This document shows, one piece after another, positions 28,380 through 37,146 of a stretch of DNA of 64,000 nucleotides (position 1 is the first letter of the stretch; every line of letters begins with the position of its first letter). Made by a program: the position numbers and the translations under genes. The notes beneath the pieces were generated by a model. The model was not told where the DNA came from. It saw only the letters and a program-made list of their open reading frames with translations, and did not search any database. Source of the stretch: Oceanibacterium hippocampi (lineage in GTDB: Bacteria; Pseudomonadota; Alphaproteobacteria; Sneathiellales; Sneathiellaceae); assembly GCF_900172325.1 (NCBI RefSeq), contig NZ_FWFR01000001.1, positions 2,245,639 to 2,309,638 of the forward strand. Reading direction: 5' to 3'.

Positions 28380-29153
28380 ATGATGCAGGGCGACGCTGCG
28401 CTCGCGACCGAGGGGCTGACGATCCGCTTCGGCGGCCATGTCGCGGTCAACAACGTGACCTGTTCGTTCCGGCCGGGCACGCTGACCGCGATCGTCGGTC
28501 CGAACGGGGCCGGCAAGACGACCTATTTCAACCTGATTTCGGGCCAGCTCCGGGCAAGCGCCGGACGGGTGCTGCTGAACGGCCGGGACGTCACCCGCGA
28601 GGGGGCGGCCGCGCGCACGCAGGCCGGCATCGGCCGGGCCTTCCAGCTCACCAACCTGTTCCCGGAACTGAGCGTGCGCGAGAATATCCGCCTCGCCGTG
28701 CAGGCCCGCCATCGCCGCGGCCTCAACCTGCTGTCGATGGCCGAATCCCATGGCGACCTGATCGCCGAGGCGGACGGTTACCTGGAGGCGGTCTCCATGG
28801 CGCATCGGGCGGATGCCACCGTCGCCCTGCTGCCGCACGGCGACCAGCGCAAGCTCGAGGTCGGGCTGCTGCTCGCGCTCGAACCCGAGGTCATGATGTT
28901 CGACGAGCCGACCGCCGGGATGAGCGTCGACGAGGTGCCGGTGATCCTCGACCTGATCGCCCGGATCCGCGCCGAGGGGAAACGCACGGTCCTGCTGGTC
29001 GAACACAAGATGGACGTCGTGCGCTCGCTCGCCGACCGGATCGTCGTCCTGCACAACGGATACCTTGTCGCCGACGGCGATCCGGCCGAGGTCATCGCCT
29101 CGCCGATCGTGCAGGAGGCCTACCTGGGCGTCGGAGCCTCGCAACATGTCTGA
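28380..29153 (+). CDS. livG: ABC transporter ATP-binding protein, LivG-like
   Basis: About 257 residues with Walker A GPNGAGKTT, the LivG-type signature LLPHGDQRKLEVGLLLAL and Walker B VMMFDEPTAGMS, then the H-loop LVEHKMDVV. Three consecutive ATG codons at 28377, 28380 and 28383 follow GGAGAA; the middle one is used here, and the third would give slightly better spacing. It overlaps livF by 8 bp. Confidence 0.92.
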   Translation: MMQGDAALATEGLTIRFGGHVAVNNVTCSFRPGTLTAIVGPNGAGKTTYFNLISGQLRASAGRVLLNGRDVTREGAAARTQAGIGRAFQLTNLFPELSVRENIRLAVQARHRRGLNLLSMAESHGDLIAEADGYLEAVSMAHRADATVALLPHGDQRKLEVGLLLALEPEVMMFDEPTAGMSVDEVPVILDLIARIRAEGKRTVLLVEHKMDVVRSLADRIVVLHNGYLVADGDPAEVIASPIVQEAYLGVGASQHV

Positions 29154-29871
29154 GCCGCTGCTGACGCTCGACGGCGTCCATACCCATATCGGCCACTACC
29201 ACATCCTCCAGGGCGTCGATTTCAGCGTGCCGCGCGGCGGCCTGACGATGCTGATCGGGCGGAACGGCGCCGGCAAGACGACGACCATGCGGACCATCAT
29301 GGGGCTGTGGCGGGCGAGCCGGGGCGCGATCACGCTCGACGGCCGGGACATCACCGGCCTGGCCACGCCGGACATCGCGCAGGCGAATGTCGCCTACGTG
29401 CCCGAGGACATGGGGATCTTCTCCGATCTCACCGTCCGCGAGAACATGATCCTCGCGGCCCGCGACGGCGAGCCGAAGGACGACCGGCTGCGCTGGATCT
29501 TCAGGCTGTTCCCGGCCCTGGAGAAGTTCTGGAGCCTCGAGGCCGGCGCGCTGTCCGGCGGGCAGAAGCAGATGCTGGCGATCGCCCGGGCGATGATCGA
29601 GCCGCGCAAGCTGCTGCTCGTCGACGAGCCGACCAAGGGGCTCGCGCCGGCCATCGTCGGCGCCCTGATCGAGGCCTTCGGCGAGCTCAAGAAGACCGAC
29701 ACGACGATCCTGCTGGTCGAGCAGAATTTCCATTTCGCCCGCGCCCTCGGCGACGACGTCGTGGTGATGGATGACGGGCGGATCGTGCATCGCGGCCTGA
29801 TGGCCGATCTCGCCGCCGACGAGGAACTGCAGCAGAACCTGCTCGGCCTCAGCCTGGAGATGCACCAGTGA
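29146..29871 (+). CDS. livF: ABC transporter ATP-binding protein, LivF-like
   Basis: A 241-residue ATPase with Walker A GRNGAGKTTT, signature LSGGQKQMLAIARAM and Walker B LLLVDEPTKGLAP. The start is set at the ATG at 29146 (MSEPLLTLDGV), which overlaps the end of livG; the frame is open further upstream but lies inside livG. Partner of LivG in energising the two permeases downstream. Confidence 0.93.
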   Translation: MSEPLLTLDGVHTHIGHYHILQGVDFSVPRGGLTMLIGRNGAGKTTTMRTIMGLWRASRGAITLDGRDITGLATPDIAQANVAYVPEDMGIFSDLTVRENMILAARDGEPKDDRLRWIFRLFPALEKFWSLEAGALSGGQKQMLAIARAMIEPRKLLLVDEPTKGLAPAIVGALIEAFGELKKTDTTILLVEQNFHFARALGDDVVVMDDGRIVHRGLMADLAADEELQQNLLGLSLEMHQ

Positions 29872-29905
29872 GCCGCCAGGCCGCCTTGATGGGGGAGAGA
29901 ACCAG

Positions 29906-30937
29906 ATGAGCCCGGTTCCCGAACGCAGTGCCGGCACCGGCCTGTCCCACCCGCTGGTCGAGCGCCTGCGGGCCGCCGCGCCGATCCTGACCGTGCCGGT
30001 CCTGATGCTGCTGGCGCTGCCCGCGACCGGCGATCCGTCGGCCTGGGTGACGCTGACGCTCGCCGGGCTCGCCATGGGCATGATGATCTTCGTCATGGCG
30101 TCCGGCCTGACCCTCGTCTTCGGTCTGATGGACGTCCTGAACTTCGGCCATGGCGCCTTCGTCTCGATCGGCGCCTTCGTCGGCGCGAGCGTCATGCTCT
30201 GGCTCTCGGGCCTGCTCGATCCGGGCGGGGTGACGCTGCACCTGGCGGCGATCCTGCCGGCGATGATCGCGGCGATGGTGGTGACCGGAGCGCTCGGCGT
30301 CGGCTTCGAGAAGATCATCATCCGCCCGGTCTACGGCCAGCATCTGAAGCAGATCCTGATCACCATGGGTGGGCTCATCGTCGCCGAGCAGCTCATCTAT
30401 GTCTTCTGGGGACCGGACGAGATCCCGCTGCCCCGGCCCGACGCGCTGCGCGGCGCACTCGTCTTCGGCGACGTCGCGGTCGAGAAGTACCGGCTCTTCG
30501 CGGTGGTTCTCGGGCTGGCGATCTTCCTCGCCATGCATCTCCTGCTGGCACGCACCAAGATCGGCCTGCTGATCCGCGCCGGCGTCGAGAACGGCGAGAT
30601 GGTCGAGGCGCTCGGCTATCGCATCAAGCGGCTGTTCGTCGGCGTCTTCGTCGTCGGCTCGGCGCTCGCCGGCCTCGGCGGCGTGATGTGGGGTCTCTAC
30701 CAGGAAGTGATTACCGCCCAGATGGGCATGGAGATCATGGTGCTGGTCTTCATCGTCGTCATCATCGGCGGGCTCGGCTCGGTCGAGGGCTGCTTCCTCG
30801 GCGCCCTGCTGGTCGGGCTGATGGCCAACTACACCGGCTTCCTGGTGCCCAAGCTGGCGCTCGGCTCGAACATCTTCCTCATGGTGCTCATCCTGATGTG
30901 GCGGCCTCAGGGGTTGATCCCCGTGGCCAAGCGATAG
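29906..30937 (+). CDS. livH: Branched-chain amino acid-type ABC permease, LivH-like
   Basis: A 343-residue polytopic membrane protein with about eight hydrophobic segments. The typical LivH sequence is seen in GLTLVFGLMDVLNFGHGAFVSIGAF and in VVIIGGLGSVEGCFLGALLVGL. A GGGGGAGAG ribosome site lies ahead of the ATG. The N-terminal 30 residues are an extra cytoplasmic extension. Confidence 0.93.
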   Translation: MSPVPERSAGTGLSHPLVERLRAAAPILTVPVLMLLALPATGDPSAWVTLTLAGLAMGMMIFVMASGLTLVFGLMDVLNFGHGAFVSIGAFVGASVMLWLSGLLDPGGVTLHLAAILPAMIAAMVVTGALGVGFEKIIIRPVYGQHLKQILITMGGLIVAEQLIYVFWGPDEIPLPRPDALRGALVFGDVAVEKYRLFAVVLGLAIFLAMHLLLARTKIGLLIRAGVENGEMVEALGYRIKRLFVGVFVVGSALAGLGGVMWGLYQEVITAQMGMEIMVLVFIVVIIGGLGSVEGCFLGALLVGLMANYTGFLVPKLALGSNIFLMVLILMWRPQGLIPVAKR

Positions 30938-30946
30938 GAGGCGGGA

Positions 30947-32011
30947 ATGGTCCGCTGGCTGCTATCCGGCGATTACCCGCGCGGTCTCGCGCTCAATCTC
31001 GGCATTGCCGCGATCGTCCTCGCACTCCTGTTCGCGCCGTTCCTGTTTCCCGGCACCCGGGCGCTGAACACGGCGGCGACGATCTGCATCTTCATCGTGC
31101 TGGTGGCGAGCTACGACCTGCTGCTCGGCTATACCGGCATCGTCTCCTTCGCGCACACCATGTTCTACGGCATCGGCGCCTACGGCGTGGCGATCCTGCT
31201 GCAGCGCTACGGCGCGAGCTGGGGCGCGGTCTTCGCCGGGCTCGGGTTCGGGCTTGCCGTCTCGGTCCTGCTCGCCTTCGTGATCGGGCTGTTCTCGCTC
31301 AGGGTGAAGGCGATCTTCTTCGCCATGGTGACGCTCGCCGTCGCCTCGGCCTTCGCGATCCTGGCGTCGCAGCTTTCCGGCCTGACCGGAGGCGAGGACG
31401 GCCTGACCTATCGCGTGCCGCGGATGCTGACGCCGGCCTTCCGCCTGATGGACGAGCAGCTCCTGGGCGTCACGATGAACGGGCGGATCATTGCCTATTA
31501 CCTGGTCTTCGTGGTTTCCGCGGTGGCGTTCCTGGTCATGATGCGGATCGTCAACTCGCCGTTCGGCCGGGTTCTCGCCTCGATCCGGGAGAATGCCTTC
31601 CGGGCCGAGGCGCTCGGCGTCCGGACGGTGGTCTATCGCAGCCTGGCGAGCTGTCTCGCAGCCGGGTTCGCGACCCTTGCCGGCGCCCTGATGGCGCTCT
31701 GGCTGCGCTATACCGGTCCGGACGTGACGCTCTCCTTCACGATCATGGTCGACATCCTGCTGATGGTGGTGATCGGCGGCATGGGAACGATGTACGGTGC
31801 GATCGTCGGCGCCGCCGCCTTCATCCTGGCGCAGAACTACCTGAAGGACCTGATGGGGCACATGGCCGAGGCGACGGCCGGGATCCCGGTGCTGCCCGAC
31901 CTGCTGCATCCCGACCGCTGGCTGCTCTGGCTCGGCCTACTGTTCATCCTGAGTGTCTATTTCTTTCCGACCGGCATCGTCGGGCGATTGCGAAAGTCGC
32001 GGCAGGCCTGA
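30947..32011 (+). CDS. livM: Branched-chain amino acid-type ABC permease, LivM-like
   Basis: A 354-residue polytopic membrane protein. LivM features: LLLGYTGIVSFAHTMFYGIGAYGVAIL, SPFGRVLASIRENAFRAEALGV and MVVIGGMGTMYGAIVGAAAF. It starts 10 bp after livH and closes the operon. Confidence 0.93.
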   Translation: MVRWLLSGDYPRGLALNLGIAAIVLALLFAPFLFPGTRALNTAATICIFIVLVASYDLLLGYTGIVSFAHTMFYGIGAYGVAILLQRYGASWGAVFAGLGFGLAVSVLLAFVIGLFSLRVKAIFFAMVTLAVASAFAILASQLSGLTGGEDGLTYRVPRMLTPAFRLMDEQLLGVTMNGRIIAYYLVFVVSAVAFLVMMRIVNSPFGRVLASIRENAFRAEALGVRTVVYRSLASCLAAGFATLAGALMALWLRYTGPDVTLSFTIMVDILLMVVIGGMGTMYGAIVGAAAFILAQNYLKDLMGHMAEATAGIPVLPDLLHPDRWLLWLGLLFILSVYFFPTGIVGRLRKSRQA

Positions 32012-32082
32012 AGCGCCGGCCGGCGGCTATCGCCCGCCGTCGCTTCGCACTACACTCGACTTCGGTCCGGGAGGTGCCGGCG

Positions 32083-32802
32083 ATGGCGATGACCAGGATC
32101 CCGAGGCGCAGGCTGGAACGAGGCCGGGCGGTCGATCGCGACCGGTTCGTCGTGCAGGCCTGCCGCGCCCGCAGGGTCCTGCATGTCGGCTGTGCCGACC
32201 ATCCCTTCACCGAGGCAAAGTTCGAGACCGGCGACCTGCTGCACCAGAAGCTGATGGCGGTCGCCGCCGACGTCGCCGGCATCGATCGCAACCGGGCGGC
32301 GGTCGACTGGCTCGGTCAACGCGGTGTCGGCAACCTGCATGTCGCCGATGCCGAGGCCGGCGCCGAACTGGTGCAGGCGATCGGTTTCCGGCCCGAGGTG
32401 GTCGTCGCCGGCGAGATCCTCGAGCATCTCTCGCGGCCGTTCGACTTCCTGCTCGCCATGCGCGACCTGCTTTCGGACGGGGCGGAGCTGATCGTGAGCG
32501 TGCCGAACGCCTTCTGCATCGAGCGTACGCTGATGGTGCTGGTCGGGATCGAGAAGACCCATCCGGAGCATGTCGCCTACTACAGCCCCTATACCCTGCA
32601 GGAGCTGCTTCGCCGGGCCGGGCTGGCGATCGTCGAGATCGCGCCCTGCCACTATCCGACCTCGGGCCATGCGGGCGCCGGATATCGTCTCCAGCGCGCC
32701 GTCACCGAGGGCCTCCAGCAGCCGCTGCGCTGGGCCTTTCCCCATCTGGCGCCCGGCTATGTCCTGCGTGCCATCCCGGCCGCCAGTCCGCCGCCGGTCT
32801 AG
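32083..32802 (+). CDS. Class I SAM-dependent methyltransferase
   Basis: A 239-residue protein with the SAM motif VLHVGCADHP, an acidic second strand (VAGIDRNRAAV), and post-I motifs VVAGEILEHLSRPFDFL and GAELIVSVPN. It resembles Methyltransf_11/23-type enzymes that act on small molecules or glycans. The ATG at 32083 has GGGAGGTG upstream; the frame upstream is an antisense-like artefact over livM. Its stop shares a CTAG with the convergent GST gene. Substrate unknown. Confidence 0.82.
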   Translation: MAMTRIPRRRLERGRAVDRDRFVVQACRARRVLHVGCADHPFTEAKFETGDLLHQKLMAVAADVAGIDRNRAAVDWLGQRGVGNLHVADAEAGAELVQAIGFRPEVVVAGEILEHLSRPFDFLLAMRDLLSDGAELIVSVPNAFCIERTLMVLVGIEKTHPEHVAYYSPYTLQELLRRAGLAIVEIAPCHYPTSGHAGAGYRLQRAVTEGLQQPLRWAFPHLAPGYVLRAIPAASPPPV

Positions 32803-33425
32803 GCGGGCGCCGCGCCGGTATCGGGAAAGGGATGGGCGGCGAAGGCCGGCAACGCTTCGGCCGCACGGTTCTGCGCCTCCAGCGCCGGATAACGCGCCTC
32901 GGCGAAATGCGCCGGCGGCTTGCGCTTGAGAAAGGTGACGGCGACGGACGTGATCAGATCGTCGGCGGCGAAGGTCTCGCCGAACCATGGCGCCGGCGCC
33001 GCCGCCTCCAGCCAGGCAAGGGCCGAGCCGACCTGGGTCGTCAGTCGCTCGACCGTGTCCGCGTCGCGGCTGCCGTCGGCGCGCCGGTAAAGCTCGTTGC
33101 GGAGCGCGATCGCCTTGTCGGCGAGGCCGAGGGCGACGGCGCTGCGGCGAAGCACGGCGCGGCGGCGCGGGCCCAACGGCGGCATCAGCGCCCGCTCGGG
33201 ACCGGCCAGTTCATCCAGATGGTCGAGGATCATCTGGCTGTCGAACAGGAGTTCCCCGTCATCGAGCGCGAGGGCCGGCACCTTGCCGAGCGGATTGCTC
33301 TCCAGCAGGGCCGCGAAATCGCCGAAGGCCGACAGCGGGGCGTGCTCGAACTCGATGCCGTAGAGCGTCATGGTGATCGCGACGCGGCGGACGAAGGGGG
33401 AATCATATTGACCGATCAGGCGCAT
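32799..33425 (-). CDS. Glutathione S-transferase family protein
   Basis: A 208-residue protein with the N-terminal thioredoxin-like domain (LIGQYDSPFVRRVAITMTLYGIEFEH, NPLGKVPALALDDGELLFDSQMILDHLDEL) and an all-helical C-terminal domain. The SPF at residues 9-11 is the likely catalytic Ser position. Substrate unknown. Convergent with the methyltransferase gene, overlapping at the stop codons. Confidence 0.9.
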   Translation of the reverse strand: MRLIGQYDSPFVRRVAITMTLYGIEFEHAPLSAFGDFAALLESNPLGKVPALALDDGELLFDSQMILDHLDELAGPERALMPPLGPRRRAVLRRSAVALGLADKAIALRNELYRRADGSRDADTVERLTTQVGSALAWLEAAAPAPWFGETFAADDLITSVAVTFLKRKPPAHFAEARYPALEAQNRAAEALPAFAAHPFPDTGAAPA

Positions 33426-33462
33426 GGGGGTTCCTGCTCTTCCGGGGATGGCGAGGGGGCGT

Positions 33463-34569
33463 TCAATCGCGCGCCGGCCCGGCCCGCCCGAGGCTGCGGC
33501 GGTCGATGGCGACGCTCTTGATCATCGCCCAGACCTCGGTGCCGGGAGCGAGCGCCAGCGTGCGGATCGAACGATGGGTGACGCGGGCCCAGATGCGGGC
33601 GCCGTCGCCGGCAAGGATCTCGACATCGCCCTGCGCGCCTTCCTCGTCGTGGATCGCCACGACCCGGCCGCGAAAACGGTTGAGGATCGAGTTCGCGCCC
33701 GGTTCCTCCAGCGACAGCGAGATGTCGCGGGAACGGAGCCGGACCCGGATCTCGGCGCCGATGGCGAGGTCCATACGCGGCACGAAAAGTTCGCCGGCGG
33801 CACTGGTCAGGCGGGTCAGCCGGTCGACCGGGTCATGCTCGGCGACCCGCGCGACAAGCACCGCGCCGGCATCGTGGCGGCCGATCAGCGGGCGCAGGTC
33901 GAGCCGGCTCATGACGTCCTCGACCGGGCCATGGGTGACGATCCGGCCGCGGTCGATCAGCGCCACGTCGTCGGCGAGGCGGATGATCTCGGCCATGTTG
34001 TGGCTGACATAGACGATGGCGATCCCGAGCTGGTCGCGCAGCCGTTCGATGAAGGGCAGGATCTCGGCCCGGCGTGGCGGGTCGATATTGGCCAGCGGCT
34101 CGTCCATCAGCAGCAGGTCCGGGCTGGTCAGCAGGGCCCGGCCGATCGCCACCCGCTGGCGCTCGCCGCCGGACAGCCGGCGCGGCCGGCGTTCGAGCAG
34201 CGCCTCGATGCCGAGCAGCCCGATCACCTCGTCGAGCGAGATGCGGCGGGCGGCGGCGGGCACCAGGCCGAGCCCGTATTTCAGGTTGCCGGCGACCGTC
34301 ATGTGCGGGAACAGCCGGTCCTCCTGGAAGACATAGCCAAGGCGCCGCTTCTCCGGCGCGACGTCGATGCCGCGCGCGCTGTCGAACAGCACCCTTTCGT
34401 CGATCGCGATGCGGCCGCTGTCCGGGCGGAGCAGGCCGGCGAGATGATTGATGGTCTGGGTCTTGCCGGCGCCCGAGCGGCCGAGCAGGGCGGTGATGCC
34501 GCTGCCCGCCTCGAAACGGATGTCGAGCGCGAAGTCGGGCAGGGCGCGGCGGAAGTCGACCCGGAGCAT
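33463..34569 (-). CDS. modC: Molybdate ABC transporter ATP-binding protein
   Basis: A 368-residue ATPase with Walker A GRSGAGKT, signature LSGGERQRVAIGRALL, Walker B LLLMDEPLANID and a C-terminal molybdate-binding (TOBE/Mop) domain that includes NSILNRFRGRVVAIHDEEG. The C-terminal domain identifies ModC rather than another importer. It begins 4 bp after modB. No modA or modE is nearby. Confidence 0.93.
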   Translation of the reverse strand: MLRVDFRRALPDFALDIRFEAGSGITALLGRSGAGKTQTINHLAGLLRPDSGRIAIDERVLFDSARGIDVAPEKRRLGYVFQEDRLFPHMTVAGNLKYGLGLVPAAARRISLDEVIGLLGIEALLERRPRRLSGGERQRVAIGRALLTSPDLLLMDEPLANIDPPRRAEILPFIERLRDQLGIAIVYVSHNMAEIIRLADDVALIDRGRIVTHGPVEDVMSRLDLRPLIGRHDAGAVLVARVAEHDPVDRLTRLTSAAGELFVPRMDLAIGAEIRVRLRSRDISLSLEEPGANSILNRFRGRVVAIHDEEGAQGDVEILAGDGARIWARVTHRSIRTLALAPGTEVWAMIKSVAIDRRSLGRAGPARD

Positions 34570-34573
34570 GGCG

Positions 34574-35257
34574 TCAGGATTCCAGCGCCCGGCCGTAGCG
34601 GCGGGCGATCAGTTCGGAGGCGGCGATGGCGGCGAAGGCGAGGATCACGGAGAGGATCGTCAGCCGCAGCGCGGCCGCCTCGCCGTCGGGGCTCTGCAGG
34701 GCCGAATAGATCGCCAGCGGCAGGGTTCGCGTCTGGCCGGGGATGTTCGAGACGAAGGTGATGGTCGCGCCGAACTCGCCGAGCGCCCGGGCGAAGGCGA
34801 GGACCACGCCGGTCAGCAGGCCGGGCACGATCAGCGGCAGCGTCACCGTGGCGAAGACCCGGAGGCGGCCGGCGCCGAGCGTGCGGGCGGCGGTCTCGAG
34901 GCGCTCGTCGACGCTTTCGAAGGACAGGCGCACGGCACGGACATAGAGCGGCAGCGCCATCACCCCGGCGGCGATGGCCGCCCCCTGCCAGCTGAACACC
35001 AGGGTGACGCCGAACAGGTCGTAAAGCGCCGCGCCGAGCGGTCCGCGCCGGCCCAGCAGGACCAGCAGCAGGTAGCCGACGACCACCGGCGGCACGACCA
35101 GCGGCAGATGGACGAGGGCGTCGAGGACCGCCTTGCCGGGAAAGTTGCGCCGGGCCAGCAGCCAGGCGAGCGCGGTGCCCGGCAGCAGCACGCCGAGCAC
35201 GCTCCAGAGCGCGACCTTGAGCGAGAGCGAGAGCGCCTCGATCTCGAGCGGGGTCAT
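34574..35257 (-). CDS. modB: Molybdate ABC transporter permease
   Basis: A 227-residue membrane protein with about five hydrophobic segments and the permease EAA loop (TAARTLGAGRLRVFATVTLPLIVPGLLTG). The order modB-modC is standard, but the binding-protein gene modA that normally precedes modB is replaced here by hisI, 15 bp upstream. Either modA is elsewhere in the genome or the pair uses another binding protein. Confidence 0.92.
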   Translation of the reverse strand: MTPLEIEALSLSLKVALWSVLGVLLPGTALAWLLARRNFPGKAVLDALVHLPLVVPPVVVGYLLLVLLGRRGPLGAALYDLFGVTLVFSWQGAAIAAGVMALPLYVRAVRLSFESVDERLETAARTLGAGRLRVFATVTLPLIVPGLLTGVVLAFARALGEFGATITFVSNIPGQTRTLPLAIYSALQSPDGEAAALRLTILSVILAFAAIAASELIARRYGRALES

Positions 35258-35272
35258 GGTCGGGTGGTCGGC

Positions 35273-35671
35273 TCAGGCGCCATCGCCGTAGATCGCCTCA
35301 GGCGATTTCTCGACCGGGGCGATTTCCTCCAGGCCCCCGTCGGCGACGGCGCGGAAGAAGCAGCTGCGGCGGCCGGTATGGCAGGCGAGGCCGATCTGGT
35401 CGACCAGGAGGAGGATCGTGTCGCCGTCGCAGTCGATGCGGAAATCCTTCAGGTGCTGGACATGGCCGGAGCTTTCGCCCTTGCGCCAGAGCGCCTTCCG
35501 CGAGCGCGACCAGTAGCAGGCCCGGCCCTCGGTCAGGGTCGCGGCGATCGCATCGCGGTTCATCCAGGCCATCATCAGCACTTCGCCGCTGTCATGCTGC
35601 TGGGCAATCGCGGGCACGAGGCCCGCCGCGTCGAAGCGGATCTGCTCGAGAAGCGGTTCGATATCGTTCAC
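35273..35671 (-). CDS. hisI: Phosphoribosyl-AMP cyclohydrolase
   Basis: A 132-residue enzyme of histidine biosynthesis. Diagnostic segments: MMAWMNRDAIAATL, CYWSRSRKALWRKGESSGH, DCDGDTILLLVDQIGLACHTGRRSCFF, including the zinc-binding cysteines. The start is a GTG at 35671; the nearest upstream ATG is followed at once by a stop codon in its own frame. It is placed between metC (37 bp upstream) and modB (15 bp downstream), so all four genes may be co-transcribed. Confidence 0.95.
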   Translation of the reverse strand: MNDIEPLLEQIRFDAAGLVPAIAQQHDSGEVLMMAWMNRDAIAATLTEGRACYWSRSRKALWRKGESSGHVQHLKDFRIDCDGDTILLLVDQIGLACHTGRRSCFFRAVADGGLEEIAPVEKSPEAIYGDGA

Positions 35672-35708
35672 GTCATGTCACCCGGTTCCGCCCGGCGGTC
35701 GACCCGCC

Positions 35709-36884
35709 TCAGAGCGCCTTGTTCAGCCGGTCGAAGCCGGCCGCGAGATCGTCCTTGAGGTCCTCGACCGATTCCAGCCCGATATGCAGGCGGACCAGCG
35801 GGCCCTCGTGCGGCCATTCGGTGGCGGTGCGCAGGCCGGCGAGCCGCGCCGGCACGGCCAGGCTCTCGTAGCCGCCCCAGGAATAACCCATGCCGAACAG
35901 TTCGAGATCATCGAGGAAGGCGGCGAGCGCAGCCTTCGGGCAGGGCTTCAGGCGGATCGAGAAGAGCCCGCTCGCGCCCTTGAAATCGCGCTGCCAGAGA
36001 TCGTGCCCCGCCGAGCCCTCGAGTGCCGGATGCATGACCGCCTCGACCTCGGGCCGGGCGGCGAGCCAGCGGGCGATGTCGAGACCCGACTGGAAATGCT
36101 GGCGCAGCCGGACCGCCAGCGTGCGGATGCCGCGCTGGGCGAGGTAGACGTCGTCCGGTCCGACCGCCTGGCCGAGCAGGTCGAAGGCGCTCTGGATCGC
36201 GGGCCAGTGTTCCTCGGTCGTCGTCACGGTGCCGAGCATGATGTCGGAATGACCGCTGTAATATTTCGTGCCGGCCTGGATCGAGATGTCGACCCCGTGA
36301 TCGAGCGGCTTGAAGAAATAGGGCGTGGCCCAGGTGTTGTCCATCAGCACGACCGCGCCACGCGCCTTCGCGGCCGCGGCGATCGCCGGGATGTCCTGCA
36401 TCTCGAAGGTCAGCGATCCGGGCGCCTCGGTGAAGACGGCGGCCGTGTTGTCGCGCATCAGCTCGGTGATGCCGGCACCGATCGCCGGATCGTAATAGGT
36501 CGTCTCGACGCCCATGCGCGGCAGCATGTTGTCGCAGAAGCGCCGGCTCGGGCCATAGACGCTGTCGACCATCAGCAGATGGTCGCCCTGCTTGAGAACG
36601 CCGAGCAGGGCAATCGAGATGGCGGCGAGGCCGGACGGGAGCAGCGCGGTGCGATAGCCGCCTTCGAGCTCGGTCACGATGTCCTCGAAGGCGCGCGTGG
36701 TCGACGTGCCGGAACGGCCGTAATAGGTTCGCCGTTCGCCCGATAGCCGTGCCTTCGCCATCTCCTCCATGGCGGCGACGGTCGGGTAGAGGATGGTCGA
36801 GGCGTGGTAGACGGGCGGATTGACAACGCCTTCATTCTTTTCCGGATGACGGCCGGCAACGACCAGCCTAGTTTCGTCTTGCAT
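35709..36884 (-). CDS. metC: Cystathionine beta-lyase
   Basis: A 391-residue PLP enzyme of the Cys/Met metabolism family. The PLP-binding Lys is in DISIQAGTKYYSGHSDIML, and VLMDNTWATPYFFKPLDHG supplies the conserved Asp. The RRTYYGRSGTSTTRAFE region and final ESLAVPA are typical of MetC-type lyases, which convert cystathionine to homocysteine. It probably heads the metC-hisI-modB-modC run. Confidence 0.92.
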   Translation of the reverse strand: MQDETRLVVAGRHPEKNEGVVNPPVYHASTILYPTVAAMEEMAKARLSGERRTYYGRSGTSTTRAFEDIVTELEGGYRTALLPSGLAAISIALLGVLKQGDHLLMVDSVYGPSRRFCDNMLPRMGVETTYYDPAIGAGITELMRDNTAAVFTEAPGSLTFEMQDIPAIAAAAKARGAVVLMDNTWATPYFFKPLDHGVDISIQAGTKYYSGHSDIMLGTVTTTEEHWPAIQSAFDLLGQAVGPDDVYLAQRGIRTLAVRLRQHFQSGLDIARWLAARPEVEAVMHPALEGSAGHDLWQRDFKGASGLFSIRLKPCPKAALAAFLDDLELFGMGYSWGGYESLAVPARLAGLRTATEWPHEGPLVRLHIGLESVEDLKDDLAAGFDRLNKAL

Positions 36885-37146
36885 CGTTACTCGCTCGAGT
36901 TGGTGTGACAGTAGACCCGTGCCGGTGTGATCCGGTCGGGATCCGTTTCAGCAATACCCCGCCGGCGCCCGACTGTCATGGATGATCGCACTGATGTGAA
37001 GAGTTGCGGTTCCAAGCATAGTACCGCTCGGGCTTGAGGCTCGTGACAAGTATGTGCTAGCGTCAAGTCTTGTTCAAACTAAGCATGGTTGTCAGACGGT
37101 CGGGTAAACCGGAAGTCCAAAAGACCAGCAGGGAGAGGCTACAAAC
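36885..37146. promoter_or_regulatory. 262-bp divergent region, metC / aapJ; tentative aapJ promoter
   Basis: On the plus strand TTGAGG (37034-37039), an 18-bp spacer and TAGCGT (37058-37063) could form the aapJ promoter, giving a leader of about 75 nt. A ribosome site GGGAGAGG precedes the aapJ ATG. No clear riboswitch fold was recognised on the metC side. Confidence 0.35.

Noticed and set aside
30688..32082. Upstream extension of the methyltransferase frame across livH and livM
   Set aside because: Overlaps two well-supported permease genes in another frame; the real start at 32083 has a ribosome site.
36885..37146. Possible SAM riboswitch ahead of metC
   Set aside because: No SAM-II-like conserved core or pseudoknot sequence could be recognised on the minus strand.
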